NCBI RefSeq assembly: GCF_018986915.1
Contig: NZ_CP076723.1
Span: 124,001-188,000 of the forward strand
DNA: 64,000 bases
From: Geomonas oryzisoli
Lineage (GTDB): Bacteria > Desulfobacterota > Desulfuromonadia > Geobacterales > Geobacteraceae
Direction of reading: 5' to 3'
The notes under the pieces were generated by a model. It was not told the origin of the DNA. It worked only from the letters and a program-made list of their open reading frames with translations, and did not search any database. The translations under genes and the position numbers were made by a program. Shown here in pieces: positions 51,390 through 64,000 of this stretch (the first letter of the stretch is position 1; every line of letters starts with the position of its first letter).

Positions 51390-53189
51390 TTAATTAGTTC
51401 CCCAGAGGCGGTCGCGCAGGCCGGACCTTCTGGTCACACGGCGTTCGACCGCGGTGGCAAAGAGGGATTGCTCGGTAAGAAGCTCAACCGACTTCTTCGC
51501 CCTCGTTATCGCCGTATAGATTAATTCCCTTGTCAGCACCGGGATGTCGCGGTCGGGGAGGACCAGGAGCACTTTCTCGAATTCGGAGCCCTGGCTCTTG
51601 TGCACGGTCATGGCGAAGGCGCACTCGTACTCGGGGAGCCGCAGCGGCAACACCTTCCTCATGCCGCCGGAACCGGAAGGGAAGAAGGCGCGCAGCTCGC
51701 CGCCGTTGTCGGCATCAGGCAGGATCAGACCGACGTCGCCGTTGAACAGCCCCAGATTGTAGTCGTTCCTGGTGATCATCACCGGCTCGCCCGCATACCA
51801 GCGGCCGTGCGGATGGATCAGCCCGGCCTGCGCCAGCCGCTGCCGCACCAGCAGGTTGATCGCCTCGACGCCGTACGGGCCGCTACGCATGGCGCACAGG
51901 ATACGGAACCTGCTGAACTGTTCGAAGGCCTCTTCCGGGGTTTGCGTGTGCAGATACGCTGCGTACCCGTCGGTGATGCGCTTGGCAAGGGCTTCGGCAA
52001 GGCCGGCGGCGGACGGCAGCGAGGAGAGCGAGACGTCGGCAAGTGCGGGATCGACGCACGCCGCCAGGGCGCCCCGGGCATCCCCCGCGTTGACCAGGGC
52101 GGCGACCCTGCCGATGCCGCCTGCGGACGAGAAGCGATAGCTCTTTTGCAGCAGCACGACGGCATCGCCGAGCGGACCGATCCCCGGCTGGACTTCGACG
52201 GTGTCACCGGCCAAGTCGGCGGCAAGTTGCGCGAATGCGGCGGAGAAGCCGTGCACGCCGCCGGTGTCGCACATGTCGCCCAGGACGGCGCCGGCCTCGA
52301 CGGAGGCGAGCTGGTCCCGGTCGCCGAGGAGGATCAGGCGGGTGTCCTGGCGCAGCGCACAGACTAGCTTCGCCATGAGCGGCAGCGAAACCATCGAGGC
52401 CTCGTCGACGATGACGACGTCGTAGGGGAGCGGGTTATCGCTGTTGTGACGGAAGCCGCTGGAACCCTTCAGGTACCCGAGCAGGCGGTGCAGGGTGAAG
52501 ACGTCCTCCGGGATCAGCTCGCGTACCCCGGCATCGGCCTTGTCGAGCCCTCCGGAGATGGATTCCTTCAGGCGGGCCGCGGCCTTGCCCGTGGGGGCGG
52601 CCAGGGCGATCCTGAGGGCACTGCCGGTTCCGGCCTTTTCGGCCTGTTCCAGCAGCAGCGAGAGCACCTTGACCACGGTGGTGGTTTTGCCGGTTCCGGG
52701 GCCGCCGGAGATGACGCAGAAACGTCTGGTGACGGCGGCCAACGCGGCGAGACGCTGCCAGTCGGTTTCACTCGGTGTGGGCGGAAACAGGCGCGCGAGG
52801 CCCTGCCGTAATTGCTCCCGGTCAAACGGTGCCGGTTCTCCGCGACGGAGGATGGCCTCGGCCAGCTCGTTCTCGTAGCGCCAGTAACGCTGCAGGTAGA
52901 GGCGGTCGGCTCGGTCCAGGATGAGTGGCTTGAAGTCCCCCGGTGCGCCCACTACCGCCGAAGAGCTCAGCCGCTCCCGCCAGGTGGTCGCCGATTCGAG
53001 GCGGTACCCCGCGGCGCGCCCTTCCTCCAGCGCGGCCTCGAGGTCGAGGCAGACGTCGCCGGCAGTCACCCCGCGGCTTAACAGCGCGGCGGCCGCCTCG
53101 AGGTGCTGGTCGCGGCCTCCCGCCAGGCGGCAGATGAAGGCGGCGAATTGCCGGTCTATGTCGTTGAGCTGAATCCCCTCGGGAGTCAT
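51390..53189 (-). CDS. recD: Exodeoxyribonuclease V alpha subunit RecD
   Basis: A 599-residue SF1B helicase, close to E. coli RecD in size. It shows Walker A SGGPGTGKTTTVVKVL, motif II VIVDEASMVSLPL, motif III LILLGDRDQLASVEAGAVLGD, and C-terminal FAMTVHKSQGSEF and YTAITRAKKSVELL. An N-terminal domain of about 120 residues precedes the motor. RecD is the fast 5'-3' motor of the RecBCD repair enzyme. Its gene follows recB by 55 bases on the same strand. Confidence 0.95.
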   Translation of the reverse strand: MTPEGIQLNDIDRQFAAFICRLAGGRDQHLEAAAALLSRGVTAGDVCLDLEAALEEGRAAGYRLESATTWRERLSSSAVVGAPGDFKPLILDRADRLYLQRYWRYENELAEAILRRGEPAPFDREQLRQGLARLFPPTPSETDWQRLAALAAVTRRFCVISGGPGTGKTTTVVKVLSLLLEQAEKAGTGSALRIALAAPTGKAAARLKESISGGLDKADAGVRELIPEDVFTLHRLLGYLKGSSGFRHNSDNPLPYDVVIVDEASMVSLPLMAKLVCALRQDTRLILLGDRDQLASVEAGAVLGDMCDTGGVHGFSAAFAQLAADLAGDTVEVQPGIGPLGDAVVLLQKSYRFSSAGGIGRVAALVNAGDARGALAACVDPALADVSLSSLPSAAGLAEALAKRITDGYAAYLHTQTPEEAFEQFSRFRILCAMRSGPYGVEAINLLVRQRLAQAGLIHPHGRWYAGEPVMITRNDYNLGLFNGDVGLILPDADNGGELRAFFPSGSGGMRKVLPLRLPEYECAFAMTVHKSQGSEFEKVLLVLPDRDIPVLTRELIYTAITRAKKSVELLTEQSLFATAVERRVTRRSGLRDRLWGTN

Positions 53190-53244
53190 GGCACCACCTA
53201 AAAGCTTTTTACAGGGATACAAAGGATAAAAGGGATAACAACAG

Positions 53245-56616
<3,372 letters not shown>

Positions 56617-56620
56617 GGCT

Positions 56621-59600
56621 TTATGAAACCTCTCCCGCTTTCTTCTTCCTGGAACTCTTGCCGGTCTGGTTGCCCAGGATCGGCTCCCAGACCTGGCGGG
56701 CCAGGGCCTGGAACTCGTCATCCAGCGGGGCTTCCTCGCCGAAGCAGCGGCGGACGTACTCGTCCTTGCCGTCCCCCTTCTTGCGCTCGCTGCCGCGCCA
56801 CGCTGTCTGGGCGGCGCCGAGCGCCTTGCCCGCGGTCTTCGGTTCCCGTGCGTTTTTGGCGTACTCGAACGAGGTCTCCGGGAAGAACTTGAGCGGCGAG
56901 CTCATCCCCTGCCGGTAGAGCTCCAGGAGCTGGTTCAGGTACTGCTCGCCGTCCTCGATGGCGGGAAGGTCGATCGTGCTTTTCGACGCGACGAAGGTGC
57001 TCTGCAGGGGGTATCCCTCGGCACGCGCGCAGTTGAGCGCCAGGTGTTCGACCCAGAGCCGCAGTTGGTCTTTGGGCTTCAGCTCGGTGTAGCGATAGCG
57101 CACCATCCGGTCGTTGCGCAGGTTTTCCAGCCGCCCGATGATGCGCCCGGCAGGGAGCCTCAGGTCGATGTCCAGGGGGCGCAGCGGTTCACCGGCCGCA
57201 GCTTCATTCACCTTGGTCGCGAATGCCGCCGCCGGCTCGCCCAGCTTCTGGTACAGGGCCGCGCCGCAAACCCCGGGGGGGAGGTCGCCGCGGGCGCAGG
57301 CGACGGCAAAGGGAAGCTCCAGTTCCTCCCCGCGCAGCACCGCCGCTACGATCTCCTGCTCCAACTGGTATTTCTCCAGGGAATCCAGCGCGAACGGCTC
57401 AACCTCTTCCAGCGGGTCGTCCCCTTCCACGATGCGGACCCCCAGCCTGCGCCGCAACAGCTCCTTGGACGGGTTGCACAGGAAATCCACCAGGGACTTC
57501 AGGGTCACCGTCGACGACTCCTCCCACTGCGGGAGCGGGGTGGCGAGGAACGGCACGGGAGGTACGGTGGGCACAAGTTTCGCCGCCGCGCCGGCGCAGT
57601 TCTGCTGGGAATAGCTGAAGAGCCCGTTGTCGCCGGTGAAGTACCTGGGGCTGAACGGCTGCAGCGGGTGGCGCCGCGCCTGACCCGCGGGTTTCCCGTC
57701 ATGCGTCACGAAGCACCTGGCCAGGTAGTCCTGCAGTTCGCTGACCAGCACGCAGGGGGGGAGCTCGGCGTTGTCCTTGATGCCCTGCCCCACGTAGCTT
57801 ATGTGCAGCCGCTTGCGGGCGGAGAGAAGCGCCTCCAGGAACAGGTACCGGTCCTCGTCGCGCGGCGAGCGGTCCCCCGGGCGGCGCTCCCTGGTCATCA
57901 GGTCGAAGCCCTGGGACGGGTTCTTGCGCGGGAACTGCCCATCGTCCATGCCGATCAGGGCCACCACCGGGAACGGGATGCTGCGCATCGGGAGCATCGC
58001 GCAGAAGGTCACCCCGCCGGTCAGAAAGCCAAGGCCTCGTTCCGAGCTGCCCAACTGCTGCTCCACCCAGTAGCGCACCACCTCGATGGTGATTTCCTCC
58101 TCGAAACCGCCCTGGCTGCCGCACTCACCGAGCTTCTTGGCGATCTCGATCAGGGAGAGGAGCTCGCGCTCCCCCTCCTGGTCCGGCAGGATGAAATCAT
58201 CCAGGATCCGGCGCAAGACCGGCACCCAGTCGGCGGCACGCCTGGCCCGGGCAAGCCCCTGCGTCTCTGCGAACAGTTTCTCGCAGAAGGAGAGGAAACG
58301 TCCCAGCACGAGCGCGACGCCTCCCTCCATGTCGTCGAAGGGAAGGATGTCGTGGTAGAAGGAGCGGCCGTCGCCATTCATCGCGTAGCCCAGCAGCAGC
58401 CGGTCCAGCCCCGCCGACCAGGAATTCTCGTGAAACGGCGGCACGCCGTGTTCGGCGCGCTGGGCGGCGTCGATGCCCCACCTGATGTTGGCTCCCCTGA
58501 GCCAGTCGCGCACCGTCTCCAGGTCGTCCTCGTTGAGGCTGAAGCGGCGTGCGACCGGTGCCGATTCCAGGATGTCCAGCACCGTGGCCACGCCGTAGCG
58601 GCCGCCGCACAGCCCGAGGATGGAGAGCAGTGCCTGGGCCGCCTCACCCTCGTTTTTGAGGCTGCGGTCCGCGATGGAGTAGGGGATGCGTTCGGCGCCG
58701 GGCTCCGGGTTGCCGAAGACGGCGGAGATGTAGGGGGCGTAGCTTTCGATGTCCGGGGTCATCACCAGCACGTCGCGGGGGGACAGGGTCGGGTCCGCAT
58801 CGAAGATGGAGAGCAGTGTGTCGTAGAGCACCTCGACTTCCCGCATGGGGGAGTGGCAGGAGTGCACCTCGAGCGAGAGATCACCGGCGTCGAGGTGGCG
58901 CACCCCGGCGTCGGCGCCGCGCAACTCCACGATATCAGCCTGGACCTCGTACAAAAGCGGTCCCTGCGGGAGTCGGGAGAACCTGTCCTGCCGCTCGTGT
59001 TCGCCGCAGCCGTCGATGATGGCTTCGAAGAAATCGCGGCCGAGTTTCCCCCAGGAGGCGAGCAGGGGATTGCCCGTTTCGTACCACTGCTCCGCTACCT
59101 CTCCCCGCTTCTCGAGCCGGGCCAGTTCGCGCTCGGACACGATCTCGCCCCAGTACTGGCGGCACGGGTTCAGCAGGAACAGGTTCACCTCGGCGTGCTG
59201 CGCGATCCGGGCCAGGACCTCGAGGTGGAACGGAGGCAGGGAGGGGATGCCGATGACGGAGATGCGCCGCCGGTCGGGGAGCCGGCCGGCGTCCAGCGCC
59301 TTGCGGAACTCGTGCAGCAGGCGACCGCGATGCTTCTGTGTGACGTCCGCAGTCAGGGCGCGCCAAAGCTGCGCCTGCCAGTGATCTTCTTTCCCCTGCT
59401 CCCACTCAAGGAGTTTTTCGGGGCGGTAGACGGTGTAACGGTCGAAGGTGTCCGCGACGCGCTGGGCGAGCTGCATCCGCTTCAGGCCATCGGCATCATC
59501 CAAGAGGTAGGCCGCGATCTCCTCGAACCCCGGGGCCGCCGGTGCCTGCTGCAAAAGGCCCAGGATGCGCCAGGTCATCACCTCGGGGGAGAACAGGGGT

Positions 59601-59860
59601 GCCTCCTCGGGCGCGTCCGGCAGCACCTCGGTGAAGACCCGCTCGACGAAACGGTTGGGAAAGAGGAACTCGCCGTTGGCCCAGACGCCGATCCTCGCAG
59701 CCAGCTCCATGGAAAGCCAGCGCTGCATCCCCTTGCTCTGCACCACGATCAGTTCCTTGTCGAACGGGCTGCAGGGCGCGCGGCGCGGTGCTCGGACCAC
59801 CTTCTCCAGGCGGTCCACCAGGTGTTCCATCAGGTTGCTGGTGTGGATGTACAGGGGCAT
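56621..59860 (-). CDS. recC: Exodeoxyribonuclease V gamma subunit RecC
   Basis: A 1,079-residue protein, near the E. coli RecC length. It has the vestigial helicase pattern of RecC: N-terminal VVQSKGMQRWLSMELAARIGVWANGEFLFPN, later LPMRSIPFPVVALIGMDDGQFPR, and DLMTRERRPGDRSPRDEDRYLFLEALLSAR. No intact Walker A is expected or seen. RecC splits the duplex and recognises Chi-type sites. It is the first gene of the recC-recB-recD run. Confidence 0.94.
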   Translation of the reverse strand: MPLYIHTSNLMEHLVDRLEKVVRAPRRAPCSPFDKELIVVQSKGMQRWLSMELAARIGVWANGEFLFPNRFVERVFTEVLPDAPEEAPLFSPEVMTWRILGLLQQAPAAPGFEEIAAYLLDDADGLKRMQLAQRVADTFDRYTVYRPEKLLEWEQGKEDHWQAQLWRALTADVTQKHRGRLLHEFRKALDAGRLPDRRRISVIGIPSLPPFHLEVLARIAQHAEVNLFLLNPCRQYWGEIVSERELARLEKRGEVAEQWYETGNPLLASWGKLGRDFFEAIIDGCGEHERQDRFSRLPQGPLLYEVQADIVELRGADAGVRHLDAGDLSLEVHSCHSPMREVEVLYDTLLSIFDADPTLSPRDVLVMTPDIESYAPYISAVFGNPEPGAERIPYSIADRSLKNEGEAAQALLSILGLCGGRYGVATVLDILESAPVARRFSLNEDDLETVRDWLRGANIRWGIDAAQRAEHGVPPFHENSWSAGLDRLLLGYAMNGDGRSFYHDILPFDDMEGGVALVLGRFLSFCEKLFAETQGLARARRAADWVPVLRRILDDFILPDQEGERELLSLIEIAKKLGECGSQGGFEEEITIEVVRYWVEQQLGSSERGLGFLTGGVTFCAMLPMRSIPFPVVALIGMDDGQFPRKNPSQGFDLMTRERRPGDRSPRDEDRYLFLEALLSARKRLHISYVGQGIKDNAELPPCVLVSELQDYLARCFVTHDGKPAGQARRHPLQPFSPRYFTGDNGLFSYSQQNCAGAAAKLVPTVPPVPFLATPLPQWEESSTVTLKSLVDFLCNPSKELLRRRLGVRIVEGDDPLEEVEPFALDSLEKYQLEQEIVAAVLRGEELELPFAVACARGDLPPGVCGAALYQKLGEPAAAFATKVNEAAAGEPLRPLDIDLRLPAGRIIGRLENLRNDRMVRYRYTELKPKDQLRLWVEHLALNCARAEGYPLQSTFVASKSTIDLPAIEDGEQYLNQLLELYRQGMSSPLKFFPETSFEYAKNAREPKTAGKALGAAQTAWRGSERKKGDGKDEYVRRCFGEEAPLDDEFQALARQVWEPILGNQTGKSSRKKKAGEVS

Positions 59861-60259
59861 CGGTCCTCGTGGCGCGGGGGCGTACGGCTTCTCCGGGGGA
59901 GGAGGACCCTGCCCCCGGGATGGGAAAACATATCATATCCTCCCGCGACTGTCTCGGTGAAAAGACGGCTCCTGGCGGTGCCCTACCCCTGCTGTTGTCC
60001 CGCTAGGAATTGCAATGTCCCCCTCCCGCCTTCGCGGGACGAAGCGCTTCGGCGCGCAGGCCGTCAAGGGAGGGAGAGAGCTGGAACCGGTGCGGGGATA
60101 ACGCTGGCCATACCCCTGTTCCGGGGGCTTGCATTGCGCGTCGGTTTGGTTATATTTGTGTCTTTGTGTTTGCTAATTAGTGCAAGTTTGGTTGCCGTCC
60201 CTTCGCCGTCGACGCGCCGGCCCCACTACCCGGGCCGCGCTGCATGCAAAGGAGAGGTC
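59861..60259. other. Intergenic region with promoters for divergent genes, no gene seen
   Basis: About 400 bases between recC (minus) and the polysaccharide deacetylase gene (plus). It contains a C-run/G-run hairpin (about 60,017-60,080) and an AT-rich stretch near 60,145-60,185 that could hold a promoter. Open frames crossing it are continuations of antisense frames, not genes. Confidence 0.5.
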
Positions 60260-61192
60260 ATGAAGCCGTTCATCGAAGAGACCCTTGCACGCATCTATTA
60301 TCGGGTGAAGCCTTGGATGTCGCGTCGGCTTCAGATCATGCTGCGCAGCATGGTGGCGAAGTACAAGCGCTACATCTTTCAAAACGTCTGGCCCATCGAT
60401 CCCGAGGCGGGGGGGCACCCCCCGGGTTTCCGGGGCTGGCCGGAAGGGAGACGGTTTTCCGTGGTGCTGACCCATGATGTCGACACGGCGCGTGGCGTGG
60501 CGCGGTGCGAACAGCTCATGGCACTCGAGCAGGAGCTCGGCTTCCGCTCCTCCTTCAACTTCGTCGCCCATGACTACCACCTTCCTCCCTACCTGCGGGA
60601 AAAAATCGTGTCCCATGGCTTCGAGGTGGGGCTGCACGGCCTGGAGCATAACCGGAAGCTGTACGAATCGCAGGAGACCTTCGCCGAGCACGCATTGAAG
60701 ATCAACGACTACCTGAAGCAATGGGGGGCGGTCGGCTTTCGTTCCCCGTGCGTCTATCACAACTTCGACTGGCTGCATCAGCTGGACATCCTGTACGAGG
60801 CCTCAGCGTTCGACACCGATCCATTCGAGCCGCAATCCGACGGGCTGAAGACGATCTTCCCGGTGCACAAGACCAAGGTCCCGGGCAGGGAATACGTGGT
60901 GCTTCCCTATACGCTCCCGCAGGATTTCACGATGTTCATCCTGTTCCGGGAGAAGGACATCACCATCTGGAAGGAGAAGCTGCGCTGGATCGCGGATCAT
61001 GGCGGTATGGCCCTCCTGATCACGCACCCGGACTACATGAGCTTTGACAGCGACGTAGGCTATGACGAATACCCGTGCGAGCTGTACCGGGAGCTCCTCG
61101 ACCACATCAAGACGGAGTACGATGGGCAATACTGGCACCTGTTGCCTCAGGAGATGGCCTCCTTCTGGAAACGGAGCGTCTTCAAGCAGTAA
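60260..61192 (+). CDS. Polysaccharide deacetylase family protein
   Basis: A 310-residue NodB-homology protein; GGAGAGG precedes the chosen ATG. The metal site is visible as LTHDVDT and, about 70 residues on, GLHGLEHN (H-x3-H type). Later motifs include VGFRSPCVYHNFDWL (the R-x-P motif) and ALLITHPDYMSF. Family members remove N-acetyl groups from glycans. No signal peptide is seen, so action in the cytosol is likely. It is followed by an EEP-family membrane protein on the same strand. Confidence 0.87.
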   Translation: MKPFIEETLARIYYRVKPWMSRRLQIMLRSMVAKYKRYIFQNVWPIDPEAGGHPPGFRGWPEGRRFSVVLTHDVDTARGVARCEQLMALEQELGFRSSFNFVAHDYHLPPYLREKIVSHGFEVGLHGLEHNRKLYESQETFAEHALKINDYLKQWGAVGFRSPCVYHNFDWLHQLDILYEASAFDTDPFEPQSDGLKTIFPVHKTKVPGREYVVLPYTLPQDFTMFILFREKDITIWKEKLRWIADHGGMALLITHPDYMSFDSDVGYDEYPCELYRELLDHIKTEYDGQYWHLLPQEMASFWKRSVFKQ

Positions 61193-61203
61193 GCGAAGCG
61201 AGA

Positions 61204-61232
61204 GGGGCAGGCTCCGCCAGGTGCCTGTCCCC
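61204..61232. repeat. Dispersed palindromic repeat, copy 3 (inverted)
   Basis: GGGGCAGGCTCCGCCAGGTGCCTGTCCCC, the reverse orientation of the copies at 3,870 and 6,759. Confidence 0.65.
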
Positions 61233-61273
61233 TTAGGCGCCGCACAGCCGGCGGTACCGAGGGAGGCAGGCGG

Positions 61274-62311
61274 ATGAGCATCTTCAACTGGCTCCTGGGA
61301 CTCAACGTGGCCTACATCTTTTTGCTGGCCGCGATCACCATTCTCAACCGGGTTGGCCCGGACCGTTTCTGGGTCGCCGCCTTGAACTTCTACCTCCCCC
61401 AACTCATATGGGCGATTCCCGGGCTGGTGCTGGCCCTTGCCGCCTGTCGCAGCGCGAAGATCCTGGTGTGGGTGCCGCTTCTCGGAGTCCTGTGGGTTTT
61501 GGGGCCGATCATGGACTGGCACTGGGCCCCGCACAAGGCATGGGCCGATCCTCCGCAGACGCTGCGGGTGATGACCTGGAACGTCAAGTACGGCAAGCGT
61601 GACCTGATGCCGCTCATCGAGGAACTGGCCAGGAGCCGCCCCGACATCATCCTGTTCCAGGACGCGGTGGATGCCGGGAGCGGGCCGCTGGCGGACTACC
61701 TGACCGGGTGGCAGATGCACAACGAAGGGCAGTACCTGGTCGCCAGCAGGTTTCCCATCTTCGATGTCGAAGTGCATGATCTTCCTTACCATGAACGCAA
61801 GGGTGAATCCTTCCTGCGCTGCCGGGTCCGAGTCGGCGCCCGCGACATCTCCCTCTACAACGTCCACTTCAAAACACCCAGGAGAGGCTTGAACGCCTTC
61901 CGCAAGGCGCGCCGCGGCGCCTGGTACATACCAAAGGCCATCGACCGCTTCGAAGCCAACGTGGATACGCGCCTCAGGCAGGCGCGGGCCGTGTCCGGAT
62001 ACCTGGCGCAGGAAGAGGGTGAGGTCGTAGTCGCCGGCGACTTCAACTCACCGGACCACTCGCTGGTCTGCGAGACGCTCAGAAAAGCCGGGCTGGCGGA
62101 TGCGTTCGCCCAGGCGGGGAGGGGGTACGGTTACAGCTACGGGCACTTCCTGCTCAGGAACAAGGTGCCCTGGGTGCGGGCGTCCTGGATGCGCATCGAC
62201 CACATCATGACCACCTCCGGAATCAAGGCGCAGCGCTGCTGGGTCGGCACCCGTAGGGCCTCGGATCACCGGCCCGTGATAGCGGACTTCTACCTCGGTG
62301 ATTCCCGTTAG
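61274..62311 (+). CDS. Membrane-anchored endonuclease/exonuclease/phosphatase-family protein
   Basis: A 345-residue protein. Three hydrophobic segments (about 5-23, 36-57, 63-80) precede an EEP catalytic domain with RVMTWNVKYG, DIILFQDAV, the VVAGDFNSPDHS metal/catalytic pair, RIDHIMTT and a terminal SDHRPVIADF. Such proteins are phosphodiesterases acting on lipids, nucleotides or DNA; membrane anchoring favours a periplasmic lipid or nucleotide substrate, which is inference. It lies 81 bases after the polysaccharide deacetylase gene with a dispersed repeat between them. Confidence 0.87.
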   Translation: MSIFNWLLGLNVAYIFLLAAITILNRVGPDRFWVAALNFYLPQLIWAIPGLVLALAACRSAKILVWVPLLGVLWVLGPIMDWHWAPHKAWADPPQTLRVMTWNVKYGKRDLMPLIEELARSRPDIILFQDAVDAGSGPLADYLTGWQMHNEGQYLVASRFPIFDVEVHDLPYHERKGESFLRCRVRVGARDISLYNVHFKTPRRGLNAFRKARRGAWYIPKAIDRFEANVDTRLRQARAVSGYLAQEEGEVVVAGDFNSPDHSLVCETLRKAGLADAFAQAGRGYGYSYGHFLLRNKVPWVRASWMRIDHIMTTSGIKAQRCWVGTRRASDHRPVIADFYLGDSR

Positions 62312-62523
62312 TTTCCTTTTGTCATACCCGTTACTGTTTGCACTTTTCAACAGATAGTGCTAGTTATGAACGTTCCGTCAATGCGACCGTGAAGATTGCG
62401 GCATCCCACCGATCATACTCTCCACACGCATCGTAGCTGACATCCCGGTACCTCTGCCGGTAGATATGGAAATAGCAGCGGGCACGGCTGAGCTTTCTCC
62501 TGCCCGGATCGGAGTATAGCAGC

Positions 62524-63726
62524 ATGCTGATTCTCACCCTGAACTGCCGGCGGTTCTCGGCACAGTACCAACTCTACAACTGGAGCGACCAGGCTGTTAT
62601 GGCCACCGGCATGGTGGAACGGATCGTGGTCGGGGACTCCTTTCTGACCCACCGTGTTCCCGGGGCAGACGCCAAGCACCTGGAAGGGGAGTGCGCCGAT
62701 CACAAGGATGCCGTGCGGCTGATCCTCGACACGCTGGTCGGGGAGGGGATGATCTCAGACTTCTCCGAGATCAAGGCCATCGGGCATCGGGTGGTGCACG
62801 GGGGGGAGCGCTTCACGAAATCGGTACTGATCGACGAGGACGTGGTCGAGGCGATCAGGGAGGTGGCGACACTGGCTCCCTTGCACAACACGCCCAACCT
62901 CGCGGGGATCCGCGCGGCTCAGGAGCTCCTCCCGGAGCTCCCCCAGGTCGCCATCTTCGATACCGCCTTCCACCAGACCATGCCCGAACCTGCCTACATG
63001 TACCCGCTTCCCTACGAGTGGTACCAAAAGCACGGCGTCAGGCGCTACGGCTTCCACGGCCAGTCCCACCTGCATGCCGCCAGGAGAGGCGCGGAGCTGG
63101 CCGGGGTTCCCCTGGAGAGCTCCAACATGGTCACCATCCACACCGGCAACGGCGTCTCGCTCTGTGCGATCAGAAACGGCGTGTCGGTCGACACCAGCAT
63201 GGGGCTCACCCCGCTCGAGGGGGTCATGATGGGAACCCGCTGCGGGGATATCGATGCCGGCATCATCCCGTTCATGGTGAACGAGGCCGGGGTCTCGGCG
63301 ACCGAGCTCGACCTGTTCCTGAACCAGAAGAGCGGCCTGGCCGGCATCGTGGGGCGCCGGGTCAGCCGCCGGACCGTCGTGGACGAGGCGGTGGTGGGCG
63401 ATCCCCGCTGCCAGCTCGCGCTCGACATGGAGGCCTACCGGCTGAGGAAGTACCTGGGGGCGTACATCGCCGTAACCGGGAGGCCCGACGCGATCGTGTT
63501 CACCTACGGCGAGGGGTGGGAGGACTGGCCGGTGCGGGGCATGGCGCTGCAGGGGATGAGCCAGTTCGGCATCGAGGTGGATCTGAAACGTGACGCCGAG
63601 GCCCTCTTGGGAGGAAAGGACGTCATGATCAGTGCGGACCACTCCGCCGTCAAGGTCTTCGTGATACCAAGCGGCGAGGACATGGTCCTCAACGAGGACG
63701 TGGCCGCCATCATGGGGTGGCAGTAG
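62524..63726 (+). CDS. Divergent acetate-kinase-family protein
   Basis: A 400-residue ASKHA-fold kinase. Much of AckA is intact: IGHRVVHGGER, IFDTAFHQTMP, RRYGFHGQSH, VDTSMGLTPLEGVMMGTRCGDID. But the first loop reads LNCRRFSAQYQL where acetate kinases have LN-x-GSSSLK, and the late GGIGEN-type adenine loop is replaced by YGEGWED. Residues that normally hold phosphate and ATP are therefore changed. It may be a different acyl kinase, a regulator, or inactive. Canonical ackA is presumably elsewhere; no pta gene is adjacent. Confidence 0.82.
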   Translation: MLILTLNCRRFSAQYQLYNWSDQAVMATGMVERIVVGDSFLTHRVPGADAKHLEGECADHKDAVRLILDTLVGEGMISDFSEIKAIGHRVVHGGERFTKSVLIDEDVVEAIREVATLAPLHNTPNLAGIRAAQELLPELPQVAIFDTAFHQTMPEPAYMYPLPYEWYQKHGVRRYGFHGQSHLHAARRGAELAGVPLESSNMVTIHTGNGVSLCAIRNGVSVDTSMGLTPLEGVMMGTRCGDIDAGIIPFMVNEAGVSATELDLFLNQKSGLAGIVGRRVSRRTVVDEAVVGDPRCQLALDMEAYRLRKYLGAYIAVTGRPDAIVFTYGEGWEDWPVRGMALQGMSQFGIEVDLKRDAEALLGGKDVMISADHSAVKVFVIPSGEDMVLNEDVAAIMGWQ

Positions 63727-63775
63727 CGGCAGGAGCGGGCGGCGTCGAAAACGCCGCTTCGAAAAGAAACGACGA

Positions 63776-63811
63776 AGGGCGGATGATCGCATGATCATCC
63801 GCCCTTTTTTT
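63776..63811 (+). terminator. Intrinsic terminator after the acetate-kinase-like gene
   Basis: AGGGCGGATGATC and GATCATCCGCCCT pair perfectly across GCAT, followed by a run of T. Confidence 0.93.
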
Positions 63812-63889
63812 ATTGTGTGCACCGACGGTAAATGAAGGTGACCTATCGCCGAACCCCCCGGTCAACGCAGGTGAATTATCGACACACCC

Positions 63890-63989
63890 GTAGGGGCGAA
63901 TAATCATTCGCCCAGCCGCCGGCGCCTGACTGATGTCAATGGCAAGATGGGCAACGGTGCCAACGGGGCGAATAATTTTCGCCCCTACA
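63890..63989. repeat. Two copies of the GGGGCGAATAAT palindrome
   Basis: TAGGGGCGAATAATCATTCGCCC at 63,890 and GGGGCGAATAATTTTCGCCCC at 63,964, related to 51,355. No gene is seen from here to the window end. Confidence 0.65.
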
Positions 63990-64000
63990 GGAGTAAACGC

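Noticed and set aside
57044-60259. Very long open frame running into the polysaccharide deacetylase gene
   Set aside because: The first thousand codons are antisense to recC. Only the part from 60,260 has a ribosome site and a recognisable protein.

Overview
The window reads as a chromosomal segment of a GC-rich deltaproteobacterium of the Geobacter/Geomonas/Citrifermentans group. The grounds are the argBDF block, the recA-pilT-recX-alaS neighbourhood, sigma-54 and PAS/GAF signalling proteins, a CHRD protein, a biotin-dependent transcarboxylase cluster, and GC-rich intergenic repeat families typical of that group. No species can be fixed from sequence alone.

Layout. Positions 1-15,500 are core genome, almost all on the minus strand: argF (partial), argD, argB, a response-regulator/kinase hybrid, alaS, recX, pilT, recA, a PAS/GAF kinase, then a translationally coupled cinA-pgpA-larC-larB run. 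A BrnA-type antitoxin gene and an SDR gene follow (15,650-16,834).

Positions about 16,930-36,975 form an integrative mobilizable element of about 20 kb. It sits in the 3' end of a sigma-54-dependent regulator gene (36,946-39,732). A 26-bp direct repeat (two mismatches) marks its ends. The displaced original 3' end of the host gene lies at 16,914-16,943, still encoding the same C-terminus and stop with different synonymous codons. Identical 21-bp arm-type sequences lie just inside both ends. From left to right the element holds an orphan HipB-like regulator, an AlpA/Xis-like protein, a TetR-SDR-NAD(P)-binding cluster, a Fic protein, a winged-helix/nucleotidyltransferase pair with a nonsense mutation, a MobC-like protein, a MobF relaxase, cargo 1, an IS21 copy, decayed pieces of a second integrase and relaxase, cargo 2, and the intact integrase. 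The decayed pieces have the same relative order as the intact ones. I read this as a collapsed tandem array of two related elements. In both, variable cargo lies between a conserved promoter beside the relaxase 5' end and the integrase 3' end. Cargo 1 includes a membrane protein and a PD-(D/E)XK nuclease-like protein, the best candidate here for an undescribed defence module.

Positions 37,000-64,000 return to core genome: the sigma-54 regulator and a partner protein, a PhnP-like hydrolase, a glycosyltransferase, a four-gene transcarboxylase-like operon, a RelE/HigA-type toxin-antitoxin pair, a CHRD protein, a recC-recB-recD-hydrolase-rmuC run, a polysaccharide deacetylase, an EEP-family hydrolase and a divergent acetate-kinase-family protein. 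No rRNA, tRNA or CRISPR array was seen.
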